From Acanthamoeba castellanii str. Neff (lineage: Eukaryota; Discosea; Longamoebia; Acanthamoebidae): a stretch of DNA of 46,434 nucleotides. Positions 32,786-45,093 of the stretch are shown one piece after another. Numbering within the stretch: the stretch's first letter is position 1; each line of letters begins with the position of its first letter. Position numbers and translations under genes: made by a program. Location of the stretch: the NCBI RefSeq assembly GCF_000313135.1, contig NW_004457356.1, positions 102,591 through 149,024 on the forward strand. Direction: 5' to 3'. The notes beneath the pieces were generated by a model, which saw nothing but the letters and a program-made list of their open reading frames with translations, did no database searches and had not been told where the DNA came from.

Positions 32786-35700
32786 TTAGCTAACGTGGGG
32801 CGACAGTGGCCGCCTCAAGACGACATCTGCGCCAAAGGAGAGGGGCGCGTATGTACGCTGGGTGCGGCAGTTGCGGCCCCAGTGGCAGTCGGGTCGTGAT
32901 GTGACCGAGGTGGGAAGGTCTTCCGGCGGCATGTTGGCCCTGTTGGCCACAGGCCAGCCCACCACCACAGCACACAATGAGAGGTCAGGCAGCTGCCAGA
33001 GAGGCGAATGAAGGAGGAGCAGTACCGGTAGAGGTAGACGAGGTTTTGGAAGGCGTATTGCGCACAGGACCAGCAGGCGTGCTGCCCCGATTGCACGTTC
33101 TTGCGGGTGTGCACTCCATCTGCATGTCGGTCAGTCACGATGAATGGCCCAGGCCTCCTTGGCCCAAGAGAAACGGAGAAGCCGGAGAGACGTAACTAAA
33201 GGAGATCGCCCCGGAATCGGCATCGGCCAGGCAGGTGAGCCACAACTCCGTGACGCTCTTCCCCTTGGCCGTCTTGGTGCACCACGAACGAGTGTGAGTG
33301 AGTGAGTAAAATTGCCCCAAGCAGTGACTTGGTGTTTTGTTCTCTCTCTCTCTCTCTCTCCCCATCTCTTGTTCTCTTCCTCTCTCGTGCGTGAGAAGAG
33401 AGGGCGCGCCTACCAGGTAGTTCAGCACGATTTCCTGCTCGGCCGGGTTGTTGCTACGCACACGACGGAAAAAAACAACAGGTTTCATTATTTTGGAGGT
33501 GGGGAAGGAGGTTGAGCCGGCAGATCCGCGGGGCGGGGGCAGGGTAGGGCAAGGGGACGCACTTGAAGGAGGCCGGCGGCAAGGTGGTGAAGGTGTGCTG
33601 GGAGAGCTTCTTGAACTTGCCCACGCCCACGGGGCTGGCGCAGCCCCAGTAGAGGTCGCAATAGGGCTTGTCGCACAGCTCGCCTGCCCTCTCCTCCCGT
33701 CAGTCAGTCGTCCCTCGTCGCCACCGTGCTGCTGCTGCTGGCGGCGGAATGGGGGGGATATTTTGCGGGGGGGGGCGTACATTTGATGGGCGTCGGGCAT
33801 CGATCTCCGCGATCGGGGAACTAGTTGTGGTTGTTGTTGGTTATTCTTACTACAACTACTACCACTACTACTATTTATTTTTAGAGGGCGAGAGGAGGAG
33901 CAGTACCGGCTGGCCGCAGGCGGAGCAGAGGTGGTGTGGGGCCGCCCCATCCGATGGACACTTGAAGCCGTCAGGCCCTGCGACAGGTGGTAGCCATCAG
34001 CCCAGTTTCGCGCACGCACCAACACCCGGGTGAGAGCAGGCACCCCCGTCACCACCATCACGACCACCACGACCACCACGACCACGAGCTCCACGACAGC
34101 CACGGACACGGTATAGACACACAACCACGACACGCAACGCACACGAACCACACACACGAACCACACGACACACACGCAGAGAGCGTACCGGCAGTGCCGC
34201 ACTGACGGCAGATGGTGCGGTATCCGCCAGAGTAGTGGCTGAAAGTGGACCCGAACAGGGGCGTGGGGAACGAAGTGGCGAACAGGGGAGGGCGGTAGGT
34301 GCGGTCATCGTCCTCCTCGCTTCCTTCGTCCTCGTCCTCGTCGTCCTCGTCGTCGTCATCATCGCATTCGTCGTCGTCGTCGTAGCTGGACTTGGCCTTC
34401 TTGCCCCCCTTGTAGGTGATGACCCGGCGGAGCTGGCCCCAGCGAAAGAGAGAGGGGGGGAGGGAAGAGAAGGATGCGTGAGGTGAAGCGGGAGAGGGAG
34501 GAGGAGCTGTGATGAACAGGAGGGAAGGAGGGGAGGAGGAGGCTCACACCATTTCGTCGGTGAGTTTGGAGCGGGCATCCATCTCCTTGAGCTCCTCGGG
34601 GTCTCTCGCTTTCTCCGGGTTGGCCTCGATGTAGGACTCGATGATGGCGCAGATCGTGTGATTCTGCCCTCGCCCATCCACCCATCCACCCATCCACCCA
34701 CCCATCCACCACCCACCCATGGTACACGTGGCACCTTAGGCAGCGGCACCTCATTCCCCCACTTTCCACGCGCACGGAAGGGGAAGGGGAGGGAGGAGGA
34801 GGGCATTGGAGCCATTTTGAATATAGATATTTAAATAGATATAAAGATAATAAATGTCGATGTAGCGACAGGTACATACCTTGGAGAGGCCCTGCACGTG
34901 GGTGCGGCACTGGGGACATTGGCTGTTGCCGCGCTCTCGCCACTCCGAATAGCAGCACGCGCAAAAGCTGACAGGCCCACACGCCCGACATAAGCAGCAT
35001 CAGCATCAGGAGGGGCTGGGGGGGAGGAGGAGGAGGAGGAGGAGGAGGGAGTACTTGTGCATGCAGGGAAAGAGCGCGACGCACTTGTAGAGCAACTCCT
35101 GGCCTGACTCGCCAGCACCACCACCCCCCCACGCACGCACGCACGCATGCGCCGAAGGAAGGAAGGAAGGAGAGTCCGTCAGGTACATAGGGCCCCTCCC
35201 TCTCACGCACGTTGAAACGCACCAGGGGTGGTGCGGGGGAGGGGCATGCGTACAAATGCCGCAGACCATGTTGTCCTCGTAGGTCTCCTCGATCTTGCGC
35301 AGTTTCTTCTTGTCCCGCTCCGATTCGTCGTCCTCCTCCCGCTCCGCCGCCTCGTCTTCCTTCTGCCGCGCCCCGCCCGAAAGGCACATCGTGAGCCCAG
35401 GCGAGCGCCTCCCGCCCCCTCCCGCCCCACAATGGGGCAAGTCCGTTCCCGTACACACCCCCTCCCTCCCTCGCACTGCACTGCACCGCACCGCACCACA
35501 CCGACGAGGGATGGCGGTGGCGGGGAGCTGCACCTTGCGCTTCGTGGCAGCAGATGGTGGAGAACCACCGCCGCCGCCGCCGCCACCACCAGCAGTAGCA
35601 GCAGCAGCAGCAGCATCCGCATCCGTTCCGCCACCAGCAACCGCCGACGTTGCAGTGGCAGTCGTAGTGGTGGTGGTGGTGGTGGTGGACGCGTGGGCGT

Positions 35701-36830
35701 GGGCAGTGGACGCGGCCAAAGGGACGGGGTCCTCATCGGCGACGATCTCCTGAGTGGATGCCTCCTCCTCCTCCTCCTTGTCGTCGTCTTGTGCAGCACG
35801 TCGTGGTGGTGGTGGTGGCACAGCTGCAATTCGGGGAGAGGGAAGAGGGTTAACGTGCGTGGGTGGAGATCGAACAGCGCACAACACACGACCAGTTTCT
35901 CGGATCGGGCCGGGCGAAGGGAGGGTCTACACCTTGGAAGAGGTAGCACACGCGGTCCTCTCCCGGCACACCCCGGACCGCAAGATTGGTGAGAGCGATT
36001 TCGTCTGCACACACACACACACACAACACACAACACACGTGTGAGAGGCCCATCGCGCCCACGTCAGCAGCCGTGGCCACGTATAATTGCGCGGAGGCCA
36101 GCAGGCAGCGTGTTTAGGGCGGCGCACACGCACCTCCCGAGGACAGATGTCGGCGCTTGCCTTTGCCCACCTGCGGAAGAAGCACGTAGCGAACGTGTCA
36201 CACACGGCACACGCACACACACGACCCGTCAGCTTGTGGTGTGGTGTGGTGTGGTGTGTCGTGTCGTGTGTGTCGAGCGGGGTAATGGGGTCCTCCACGG
36301 GAACAACCTTGGTTCCGTTGACGAAGGTGCCGTTGGAGGAGAGGTCCTCTAGCACGACCACGTAGTGGCCGGCACTTGCGTCCCGCTCGCGGTAGAGCCT
36401 GCAGTGGCGCGCCGATATCCGCTTGTCCCCGAACCGGCACCTTCCCGCCCCAGCACCCACGACACCAGCCACCAGCCACCACCACCATCAGCTGCTGCGG
36501 GTACCAAGTGGCGGTTTTAACAAACAAACAAGAGCTATGTTTGGGAAGGAGACGGTACCGGGGGTCGCAGTCGGGGGAACGGCCGAGAAGGAGTGGGGGC
36601 TGGTCGGGCGCCAGTTCTACCACCTCCATCCCCGTTGCGTGAGAACCCCGCCCTGTGCTCCCACCGACCGGCACGAGGCGCCCCCAGGGGCTGACCGCGG
36701 TGGTGCCTCCACCCTCAGGGGTTTGGTGATCTTGCTGTACATCATCTACCGTACGCTCCAACTCGGAATTGTCTACATCGCCCCCGACTTTATCCAGTGC
36801 CCGGGCGGCAGCAACTGCGTGAGCCTCCAT
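32786..36830 (-). CDS. CHFR: CHFR-type FHA-RING E3 ubiquitin ligase
   Basis: Mitotic-stress checkpoint ubiquitin ligase in animals. ATG 36830 gives MEAHAVAAARALDKVGGDVD, then an FHA domain starting WGRLVPVGG and reading PLLLGRSPDCDPRY, FGDKRISARHCRLYRERDA, VVLEDLSSNGTFVNGTKVVP and DEIALTNLAVRGVPGEDRVC. The RING finger is split by introns: MVCGIC, LYKCVALFPCMHK, FCACCYSEWRERGNSQCPQC. The CHFR-specific helix follows (ICAIIESYIEANPEKARDPE; MDARSKLTDEMLRRVI), then a long Asp/Glu stretch. The cysteine-rich PBZ-like end includes DLPTSVTSRPDCHWGRNCRT, almost identical to human CHFR (ELPVAVTSRPDCYWGRNCRT). The stop TAA is at 32786. Poly-Asp and poly-Ser/Ala inserts are longer than in animals. Confidence 0.93.
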
Positions 36831-36981
36831 CTCGTTTTGTTCTTCGCGTGTAGAAGAGGGCAAGGAATCAATCGCTTGTCCCCCAAAGAAATTACTGGAA
36901 TCAAAATGTTGGCCCAGAATTATTTGTCTTTTTATTTTCTGTTTTTTTTTGATTTTTTGTTTTCTAATTTGCTGGCCGTTG

Positions 36982-38190
36982 TTAGGCCGTGGCGGCGTTG
37001 CGCTGGAGGAGCTGCAGAGCTGCTTCAAAATGGCCCCGCTCTACCTGTTGGTGACACCACGTGCCCGCCGTCAACACCACATTCATACACCAACGGCAAC
37101 AGGGTTAGGCCACATGTGTGTGGAAATAGAAATAAATAGATGACGCGTCCAGATGGAGCACAGAAACGACGAGGGGATCGTGGTTTGGGGGAGGGGTACG
37201 AACATGCAGTGCTGTGATGTCGTGGCGAAGAGCGTAGAGTGCGGCCTCGCGGCATAGATTGTCGAGGTCGGCTCCGCTCCACCCGGGTGTGGAGCCCACC
37301 AGCCACTCTCGGTCGTCCCTCGACAGCTGCTGCGCGGGCAGACCGGCCAGCTTACGCTCCAGGATTTCCTACGCGCGCGCAACAACCAACAACAACCAAC
37401 AAGTCAGGCATGATCCGTGGGGTGAGGATCGTCTATGGCTGGCCAGACAGGCCTGCTCCGTTGTGGCGCCGACACGGATGGACAAACGCAGTTGCGATGG
37501 AGGTGGAGGTTTGGGGTGCGTACCAATCGGGCGGCGGGATCGGGGAGGGGAAGATGGATGTGGATGCTGAGGCGACCAGGCCGGAGGAGGGCGGGGTCAA
37601 TCAGGGCCTTGCTCTCCGTGGTGGCCACCACCATCACGGGCGGCCTCCCCTCGGCTGCCCCTCCCCCTGGCGTCGTCTTGGCTGTAATGCCGTCCATCTC
37701 CATCAGCAGACACGACAGCAGCCGGTCCATCGTACGCTCAGCTGAGAGAGATAGATGCACCACACACACACACGACACACACACGACACACACACGACAC
37801 ACACACGACACACAAGACACACAAGACACACACACACGCACACACGCACACACGCACACACGCACACACCTACATATCAGTGTATGGTCACCTGGTCGGG
37901 AGGGAGGGTCTCTCGGGGGACAGAAAAAGCAGGAAAGGGTGAGAGGCTATATACCCGAGGAATCGGCGCCGCGCGGGCGGGCCAGCATGTCGATCTGGTC
38001 GATGAAGAGGATTGCCGGGGCCGCCGCACGTGCCCGAGCAAACACCTGGGCGATGGCCTTTTCCGACTCTCCCACGACCTTGTGAACCACCTCCGCACCC
38101 TGCACCGTCACGGTCGACGGCGATGATGCAGCATCACAACCACCACCATGCGCCCATTACAGTGGAAGAGAGGTCATCACGGAAAGAACA

Positions 38191-38222
<32 letters not shown>

Positions 38223-38451
38223 CAAACAGCACGCACGCCGTACGTTGACGGGAATGAAGGTGGCGTGGGTCGACTGCGCGAGAGCGAGCCCCAAGGCGGT
38301 CTTGCCACACCCGGAGGGACCGTAGAGTAGCACCCCGGTAGGAGGGGACACGCCGAGCTGGGCGAACCGCGACTCTTCTTCCAAGCCCATCACCACGGAA
38401 GCCTGACGCCACCGCCACACGCGACACCAACGACACACAGCACACACACAG

Positions 38452-38507
<56 letters not shown>

Positions 38508-40628
38508 ACGGAAGCATATCCCCAGCACCCGACAGCGGCAACAAAACCCCTCGGCTACCTTGAGGAGGGCAATGGCTTGGCCAAGTCCCCCCAGCTCGGA
38601 AAATGTGTGTCGACCTGGGAGCAGACGTACGTAGCACACATGAGCAGGGGCAGGGGCAGGAGCGCAACTCGGTTCCCCCGCGGCCCAGCGGGGAGGCATT
38701 GTGGGCACGTACCCACGCTGGCAACGCCGGAGGTAAGGAGGGCGACCTGCGGCCTGACGATGGGGAGGACCTCGCGAAAGTGGTCGGGCGTAACCACGAC
38801 GGCCGCCTCGTTGCCCGCAGCTGCTGTCTGATCCCCTCCACCTGGTGCTGAAATGAGTACTGCCATACGTTACGTTACATAACATTACATTGCATTGCAT
38901 GGCATGGCAGTGCGTGCGTGTAATCACACAAAGCACCGGGGGAGGTTGAGTTGATGACAATTCACCACAAGGAGAGGGGAGGGAAGGAGCGCGCGAACTT
39001 GTGCGGGCTTGGCGTAGGGCGGCAAGCGCGGCGTGGGAGCAGAGGGCGGCCAGGTGGGCCGGCAGGAAGGCGTGGGCTTCCATGCGGGCCACCTGGTCGT
39101 ATTCCGGCCCGTACCGATCCCGCGCAAAGGGACGCCGTGCCGCGAGTCAAGGAGGCAGATAAATCAAAGAATAAGAACAACACGCGCACACTCCCAGATA
39201 GAACCATAACACAACACAACACAACACAGCAACCAAAAGGGAGAGGGATGGAGAGGATATGGGTAGTGAGGCGGCGCATGAGGAGGACCCGCAGGGCGGG
39301 AGTGGGAATGGGGCACTCGAACACGCGCCCCCCGAAGCGCATGGGAGCCAGCGCCCCCGCGTCCAGCGCCTCCGGGCGACTCGTCACTCCTGTGGCCCGA
39401 GGCCACCGCCAGAGGGGCACGAGCGACAAGAGTCAGAAAAAGGGCTCAGGTCCATGTTCAATGACGCCGCCTCAGCGATCGAGAGGCGGTGCAGCCACGC
39501 GGGTGGGGGGGGGCAACTTACCGATAACGAACACGCGCTGCCAGGGGCGGTCCGCGCGAGGCGGCGGCAGATGAAGGCTGTCGAGAAGGGAGAGCATGAT
39601 GCTGCTCATGCGCCGCTCCACCGCTGCAACACAGCAAGCCACACGACACATGACACGCACACAAGCACACGACACGCGCGAGTGAGTCAGCTGAGAGCGC
39701 AACATTGCTGTACTACTTCATGTGCGGGCGAGGGAGGGATTGGGCATGCGCCGAAAGAAAGCCATGGCCTAACATGGATATGGAAATGGAGATAGAGATG
39801 GAGAGGTACATCCAGGTATAAATAACAGGTGTATAGCCGTAGAGAGGTAGATAGAGATAACGTACGGGGGAGGCCCGATCGGCGGGCAGAGGGCAGCAGC
39901 ACGTCGACGTCGTCCACCACCACGATGCGGGGCAGCAGCGGCGAGCAGCAGGAGTCATCCGCGTCGTCGCCTTGGCCTCCTCCTCCTCCTCCTCCTCCAA
40001 GCACGGCGCGCACGAGGCCCGCCTCGCTTTCTCCCTCGTCTGTCGACACACCAACCAGGACGAGGAAGCGTACGAGGAGGTGAGCCGTTGGTTATGGCCA
40101 CCACGTGGTGGCCTCATAGCGTTAGCCACTCCGAAAAAAGGGAATGGTGCCTGAGCCTGCTGCCGGCCACAAGAGGAGAGGAGGAGGCAAGCGGGAGAGC
40201 AGCAGCAGCAGCAGCAAGGCACGTACTCTGGCGGAAGAGGTCGGGCGCATGCAGGAGTGCATGGGAAGGCCGCTGCTACGCGCCACGGCCCGTGCCAGGC
40301 GCGTTTTGCCGCTTCCCGGCCGCCCCACCAGCAGCGCACACCCGCCGCGGCCCCACGCCCCTCCTACCGCTCCTCCTGCTCCAGCAGCAGCAGCAGCAGC
40401 CGGCGGCGGCGGCGGGTAGAGGGCGGCGCGGGCTGAACCGCACAGGCCGCGCAGCACGAGTGCTTCGGCTCCCTCCCGGGGCTGCAGCGATGTAATAACA
40501 GTAGCAGCCCCCTCGTCCCCCCTTGTGACTTCTTCTGCTTCTTCCCACGCAAAGTCCCCCCANAACTCCCGCACGGCACGCGCCTCCCATCCCGCGAGCA
40601 CCGCCGGTGAGTTCCGCTCCTCCGCCAT
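36982..40628 (-). CDS. Two-domain AAA+ ATPase (CDC48/AFG2/PEX class) with altered second Walker B
   Basis: ATG 40628 gives MAEERNSPAVLAGWEARAVR. Domain 1 has Walker A GRPGSGKTRLARAVARS near 40330 and Walker B-like RIVVVDDVDVLLP near 39900. Domain 2 begins SVVMGLEEESRFAQLG with GVLLYGPSGCGKTALGLALA (Walker A, about 38300), VVHKVVGESEKAIAQVFARA, then AILFIDQIDMLARPRG near 38010, where the usual catalytic Glu (DEID) is Gln. Sensor 1 reads VVATTES (usual ATN), while the arginine finger DPALLRPGRL is kept. The end is GWSGADLDNLCREAALYALR, then after an intron VERGHFEAALQLLQRNAATA, TAA at 36982. Type II AAA+ architecture is clear. Orthology (AFG2/SPATA5L1-like or PEX1/6-like) I leave open. One unread base (n, 40563) falls in exon 1. 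It is in tandem with CHFR, 151 bp downstream. Confidence 0.8.
37757..37869. repeat. CA/ACG-rich compound microsatellite in an AAA+ gene intron
   Basis: ACACACGACAC units grading into ACACGCAC units. Confidence 0.8.
38451..38505. repeat. (CA)n(GA)n microsatellite in an AAA+ gene intron
   Basis: CA run followed directly by a GA run, before the domain-2 exon of the AAA+ gene. Confidence 0.8.
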
Positions 40629-41012
40629 GTTGTTGTCGTTGCCGCTACGTCAACTTGTTCATTTTTCTTTTTCTTGTTTTCTTTTTCTTTTCCTACTCCG
40701 GTCACGCACAAGTAGCTGGGTTTGGGGTGTCCTTTGGCAGATGTGGAACTCCCAAGTGATGTTGAAAGCAAGAACCAACCAGGGAAATAGAAAATGTGCA
40801 CATGTCACTGACAACCAGGTGGTATATATGAGAGCACCTGACCAGAAGGAATGTATGCACTAAGACAATAGAAAAGGACAAGCTAGACTGGGACACCAAG
40901 GGGCATGTGGTGATGGAAGTACCCTTCATGTTGGCCCAGATGGTGCTTGCTATCATGTCAAACACCAGCACACCAGAACATGGCCTCCAGCCTACTCACC
41001 AAGGCACACTCA

Positions 41013-41049
41013 AACCAAGTGTTCATGAAAAAGGGTAAGTGACTCTTTT
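41013..41049 (+). repeat. Left copy of 37-bp terminal inverted repeat
   Basis: AACCAAGTGTTCATGAAAAA followed by GGGTAAGTGACTCTTTT. It matches the reverse complement of 46052-46088 with one mismatch. It is preceded by CTCA at 41009-41012. Confidence 0.8.
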
Positions 41050-42447
41050 TCCTTAGCTGATGCAAAAGATGTACAGATTATCAAGCACTTCTTGACAATA
41101 AAGTGTACATTGCAAAAGATGCTGAGAGAGTAAGATGGGAGACCATCATTCAACTCATAATCCTGCAGACAGCAGTAATCTTGGCAAACCAGAACTGCTC
41201 CAACATCTCAGGGTCTCATCCTCACTTGGGCAGATGGCAACCCAGATGTTGGCAGTGAGTGCATTGTCAGTGAGCGGGGAAGCAGAAGAGTGTGGGGTGA
41301 GGGAATCAAATAGAGTGGGGACAGCATGTGGAGAAGCCATGGCTTCAGTCCAATGTTGGTCCAGTGTGTCCTGCCACTCCTGGAGCTCAGCAGAGGTGAA
41401 GAGAGGAGCAGTGAGAAAACAGCTCTTGAGAAATCTCAGCATCTGGTGCCAAGGGTGGGAGAGTCCAGGGAACACCTGGAGCAAAGGGTTGAGATGGTGG
41501 TCAGGCAACAGAAGTAAGCATGGTGGTGGTGGAGGTGGTAGGTACCAATTGGGAGTGAACTCAGATGATTGCCTTGGTGTCCATGAATGGCCACAGCCCT
41601 GCCATGTTGAAAGATGACAAGGCACCAGACCCATTTCTTGCAGCTGAACCCATATGCCCTGTGAAAACCAGCAAGACAGAAGGGTGTGCCAAAAAGGCAT
41701 AAATCCATCCAAGAATTGTCATCACAGGCAGAGGCACCCATAATGGTGATGATCATGGAGCTGCGTTCAAACTCATTGCAGGCTGCATAGCGCTCCCTAA
41801 GTGACATGATCTGCTCTACAGAGATGAGTGAGAGGCAGTTCTTGGAGCAACAAGGGGCATCAGCAAGGGAGGAGATCTTGGTGGCATCAGTTAGTCAAGC
41901 AGGCTTGGTGGGGCCTGGGCACTGCTCTGGGGTCAACTTCCTGCACTTGCAGGGAGTGTGTTGGGATGAGGGCATGGTCATGGAGAGGAAGGGGGTCATG
42001 AGGTAACTGGGACACTGGGAAGGATGTCAGGCTGCATGGCAGTTGAGATGTGGTCTTGGTTATGGTGGAGAGAGACAATGGATGGCTGGACTTTATACAC
42101 CATTGCATTGAGAAACACAAGGTCATCCACTAACAACAAAGCACTAAATGGACCAACCAAGTGTTGGGAAGATGCAGGGCAAATTATTGGCAAGAAGTAC
42201 ACAGTTTCCTGCACTACTGGAATAGATTTGTTCACAGGTGCCATCAGAGTGTGCACATGCTGCCAATCCAACACACATCAGATCATCAACACAAGGAGAT
42301 TTAATTGCCAAATTACTGCCAGGAAGCACTGAAGATTTCAAGTAGGACTTTAACATCATTGGTCCAGAGTATTTTAAAAGCAGTGTGATGGCTTTGCTGG
42401 TTTTGTAGCCTCACACCTACTGCACACATCACCCTCAAGCCTACTCA

Positions 42448-43355
42448 GTGAAAGCCATGTCCACCACCCCTACTCCATCATCCACTGCTCTGGCATTGCC
42501 TCTCAGCCTAGCATCCATGTTGGCTGAGGAAGTGAAGGACTGGTGCAAGTCAAATTGGAGCAAGATCAAAGTGGAGAACATCACCATTGTGAACCTTAAG
42601 AGCCTCATTGACCATCTTGGAGGAAGCAAGAGCTTCAAGAAGAAGGCAGAAGGTGTGGTGAAGCTGCTCCATCAATGCAAAGAAGGTGCCTGAGGAAAGG
42701 GAGAAGCCAGAGGAGGAGCCAGAGGAGGAAAGTCTGGTTTCCAGGAGGAAGGGACAGAAGCACACTGCTAGTCACAAGGAGGAGGGAGAAGGAGGACAAG
42801 GTGCACAAGGAGGAGGAGGAAGTTGGGGCAAAGGGTAAGGAACATGTGGATGTGGGTCCAGTCAAGAAGGTCTGCATCACCCCAAGACATCCTGTTGCTC
42901 TTCCAGAGGCAACACTTAGTGTTGTGGAGAAGGCCAGCTACTTCCTTGACCTTACCTTTGCTGAACTTGGTATGTTTTTTGCTTTATTCATACCACAGAC
43001 CATCCCTCACTGGCATAGCCTTCAGCACCAGCCTGACCTGGCCAGTCTGCACCTTTGTAGCACTGGTTGTTTGGATACCAGCAACCCCAAGGTGTCAGGA
43101 GCTGATGTGCTGCCTGCCAAACTGCACCAACAGTGGATTGAGGATGGCAAGGGCTTAATCAACCTTGGCAATGCAACAATGTTTGGTACACCCAAGTCAT
43201 TATGTGCTAATTACACATCAACCATTGAATTATATATGTCCTTGTATCTGCACATCCCACTCATCCAACACATGTCAGATGGTCTTCTTGTGTTATTGCA
43301 ATATGGACACATCTCCTCCAATCCTGTTTTATGCAGCTCATCATCAGCCTGTTGA
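42448..43355 (+). CDS. Orphan coding segment in the CpG-poor island
   Basis: No family recognised. A first open stretch, MKAMSTTPTPSSTALALPLS...KDWCKSNWSKIKVENITIVN...LLHQCKEG (42448-42690), appears to continue in another frame, after a splice or shift, into a Lys/Glu-rich part (REKEDKVHKEEEEVGAKGKE). It then reads a more ordered part: VEKASYFLDLTFAELG, IPHWHSLQHQPDLASLHLCS, VSGADVLPAKLHQQWIEDGK and GLINLGNATMFGTP. Codon choice avoids CpG throughout. The coherence of the amino-acid sequence suggests a real or recently real protein, but borders are uncertain and no start is certain. Confidence 0.4.
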
Positions 43356-43594
43356 CATACATGGGTTGAAACACCTCTTCCTGTGAAGGAATTGGGAATC
43401 TTCCACAGCCACAGCATCCTCTTCACTATCTCAACAAAGATGAACATGTTGACCCAAACAACACCAACAAATTTAGTAAGTTGTAATTTTTGCTGCTTGC
43501 AACATCTTGCTTACACCAACTTCCCAACACACATCAGATGCTATTTCCTGCTTTTTATGAATATGTGTTAACAACAAAATTGCTTGTCAATTTG

Positions 43595-44592
43595 CAGAAG
43601 GAAGGTCAAGCAGTCACCCCCAATGCCCTCAAGAAGGCCTACACAATCTTCAACAATCTCAGCAACCATGCAGAGGCAATAAGGTTCCACCCCTCCCTTC
43701 TCCTCCTCCTCCATCACCACTATTCCATGGAGGCCTCATTTTTCTCCTAACCTCCTTTTCCATAGCTTCATCTAGGCTGAGAATATGGAACTACCACCTC
43801 AGCACCAAGTCACCCCATCCAATCTCTACCAGGCAGCCAGCAGCAAGCTAGCACTGCTTCACTTCTTCTTTATTTCATCTTATCTGCTTCACTTACACTA
43901 CCATTGTGCAATCAGGCAAGTACTTGGAGGAGCTCATCAAGCATTGGAAGACAGTGCATGAACAAACTCTGGCCATCAAGAAGGCCATTGCTGACACCAA
44001 GGAAGCAGAGTGCCATCTAACCCATCCTGGGGCTGCTGCATCTCTATTGGATCTGCAGCTCAAGCAACTTGACCTGTCTCTGCAAGATATCTACCTCAAA
44101 GTGGCAGACTACTACCAGCAGCACCCCACAGTTCAACACATCCCCAAGACCAAACTCTCAACTGGAATGCAGATTGAGGATGAGGAGCAGCGTGCAAGTC
44201 TCTTGGCCCTGTGTGAGGAACAGGAGCTGCAGAAGGCTGGGCAGAGCATCTCCACCTCTTCTAGCCAAGGGACAGACATGGTACCAAATCTTCCTCAGGA
44301 AAGTCACACTTGTAGGTTGCAAGTCCCTGCTGGAGTGTTCCTTTGTTTCCTTCTAAAGTTGGCTTTATTCATAAATCAGGAGGAGCTGCTTGCAGAGGAA
44401 CAACATAAAGAGGAAAAGAATGTGGAGGACAAGGCCACACAGAGTCAGGATCTCTTTGGGGTGTCCTCATCACTCAAGGAAACCGCACCTGCTGCTGCAA
44501 GTTTGCAGCTCACCCCAACTCCACCCTGCAGATTACAGCACCAATGTCTGGTACTCCATGCTCACAATCACCTTGACTTCTCATTCTTGTAG
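43595..44592 (+). CDS. Orphan coiled-coil-like coding segment in the CpG-poor island
   Basis: No family recognised. A short exon, KEGQAVTPNALKKAYTIFNN (after an AG at about 43597), is followed after an AT-rich intron-like gap by YLEELIKHWKTVHEQTLAIK and DLQLKQLDLSLQDIYLKVAD (from about 43916). It then turns into a Glu/Gln-rich region (EDEEQRASLLALCEEQELQK; EELLAEEQHKEEKNVEDKAT). It is likely helical. It may belong to the same gene as the segment before it, with introns at about 43480-43597 and 43682-43915; those borders are guesses. Confidence 0.38.
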
Positions 44593-45093
44593 CTGACTTA
44601 TCTCATGCAGTGCCTGCAACTCCTCCCCCCATCCCTCCTAAATCACAGAAGACCCCAGCTGAGAAGGCTGACTCAAGAAGAAGAAGGCAGCCAAGAGGGC
44701 CACTTTGGCATGAGTGGAGAGATTTGCAAGTGCTCTTCAGACCACAGTCTCATGAATGATTCAACACTGCCTTGAGCTCAAAAAGCAACTGGTACAACAT
44801 TCTCTTTTTTGTGCATGCACCCAATCCAACATGCATCAGATCACATAGTTATTTTTTAGTGTTATTTTATTATATTTCTTATTTTATAATTGTGTTGTTG
44901 CATTTCCACTTTCCTGTTCCTGTGCATGTGCATTGGATCAGGTATTTCTTTTTTATTGTTAATTTTATTACACTTGTTTTTTCATGTTGCTTTTATCATG
45001 TGTCTGCTTTCCTGTTCATGTGTGTGTGGACAATCCAATGCATTGGATTAGTATGACTGATTATTTCTCTTCTCCTTATGCAGGTCTCAATCT

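Noticed and set aside
33380..34205. Plus-strand His/Asp/Tyr-rich frames
   Set aside because: They are antisense or intronic to CHFR; the repeats (CGACCACCA, TACTAC) explain them.
41155..42274. Minus-strand frames in the CpG-poor island (for example MDGFMPFWHTLLSCWF and MLDWQHVHTLMAPVNK)
   Set aside because: They are short, overlap each other in different frames, and have no recognisable domain or clear splice pattern. They are kept only as unresolved content of the island.
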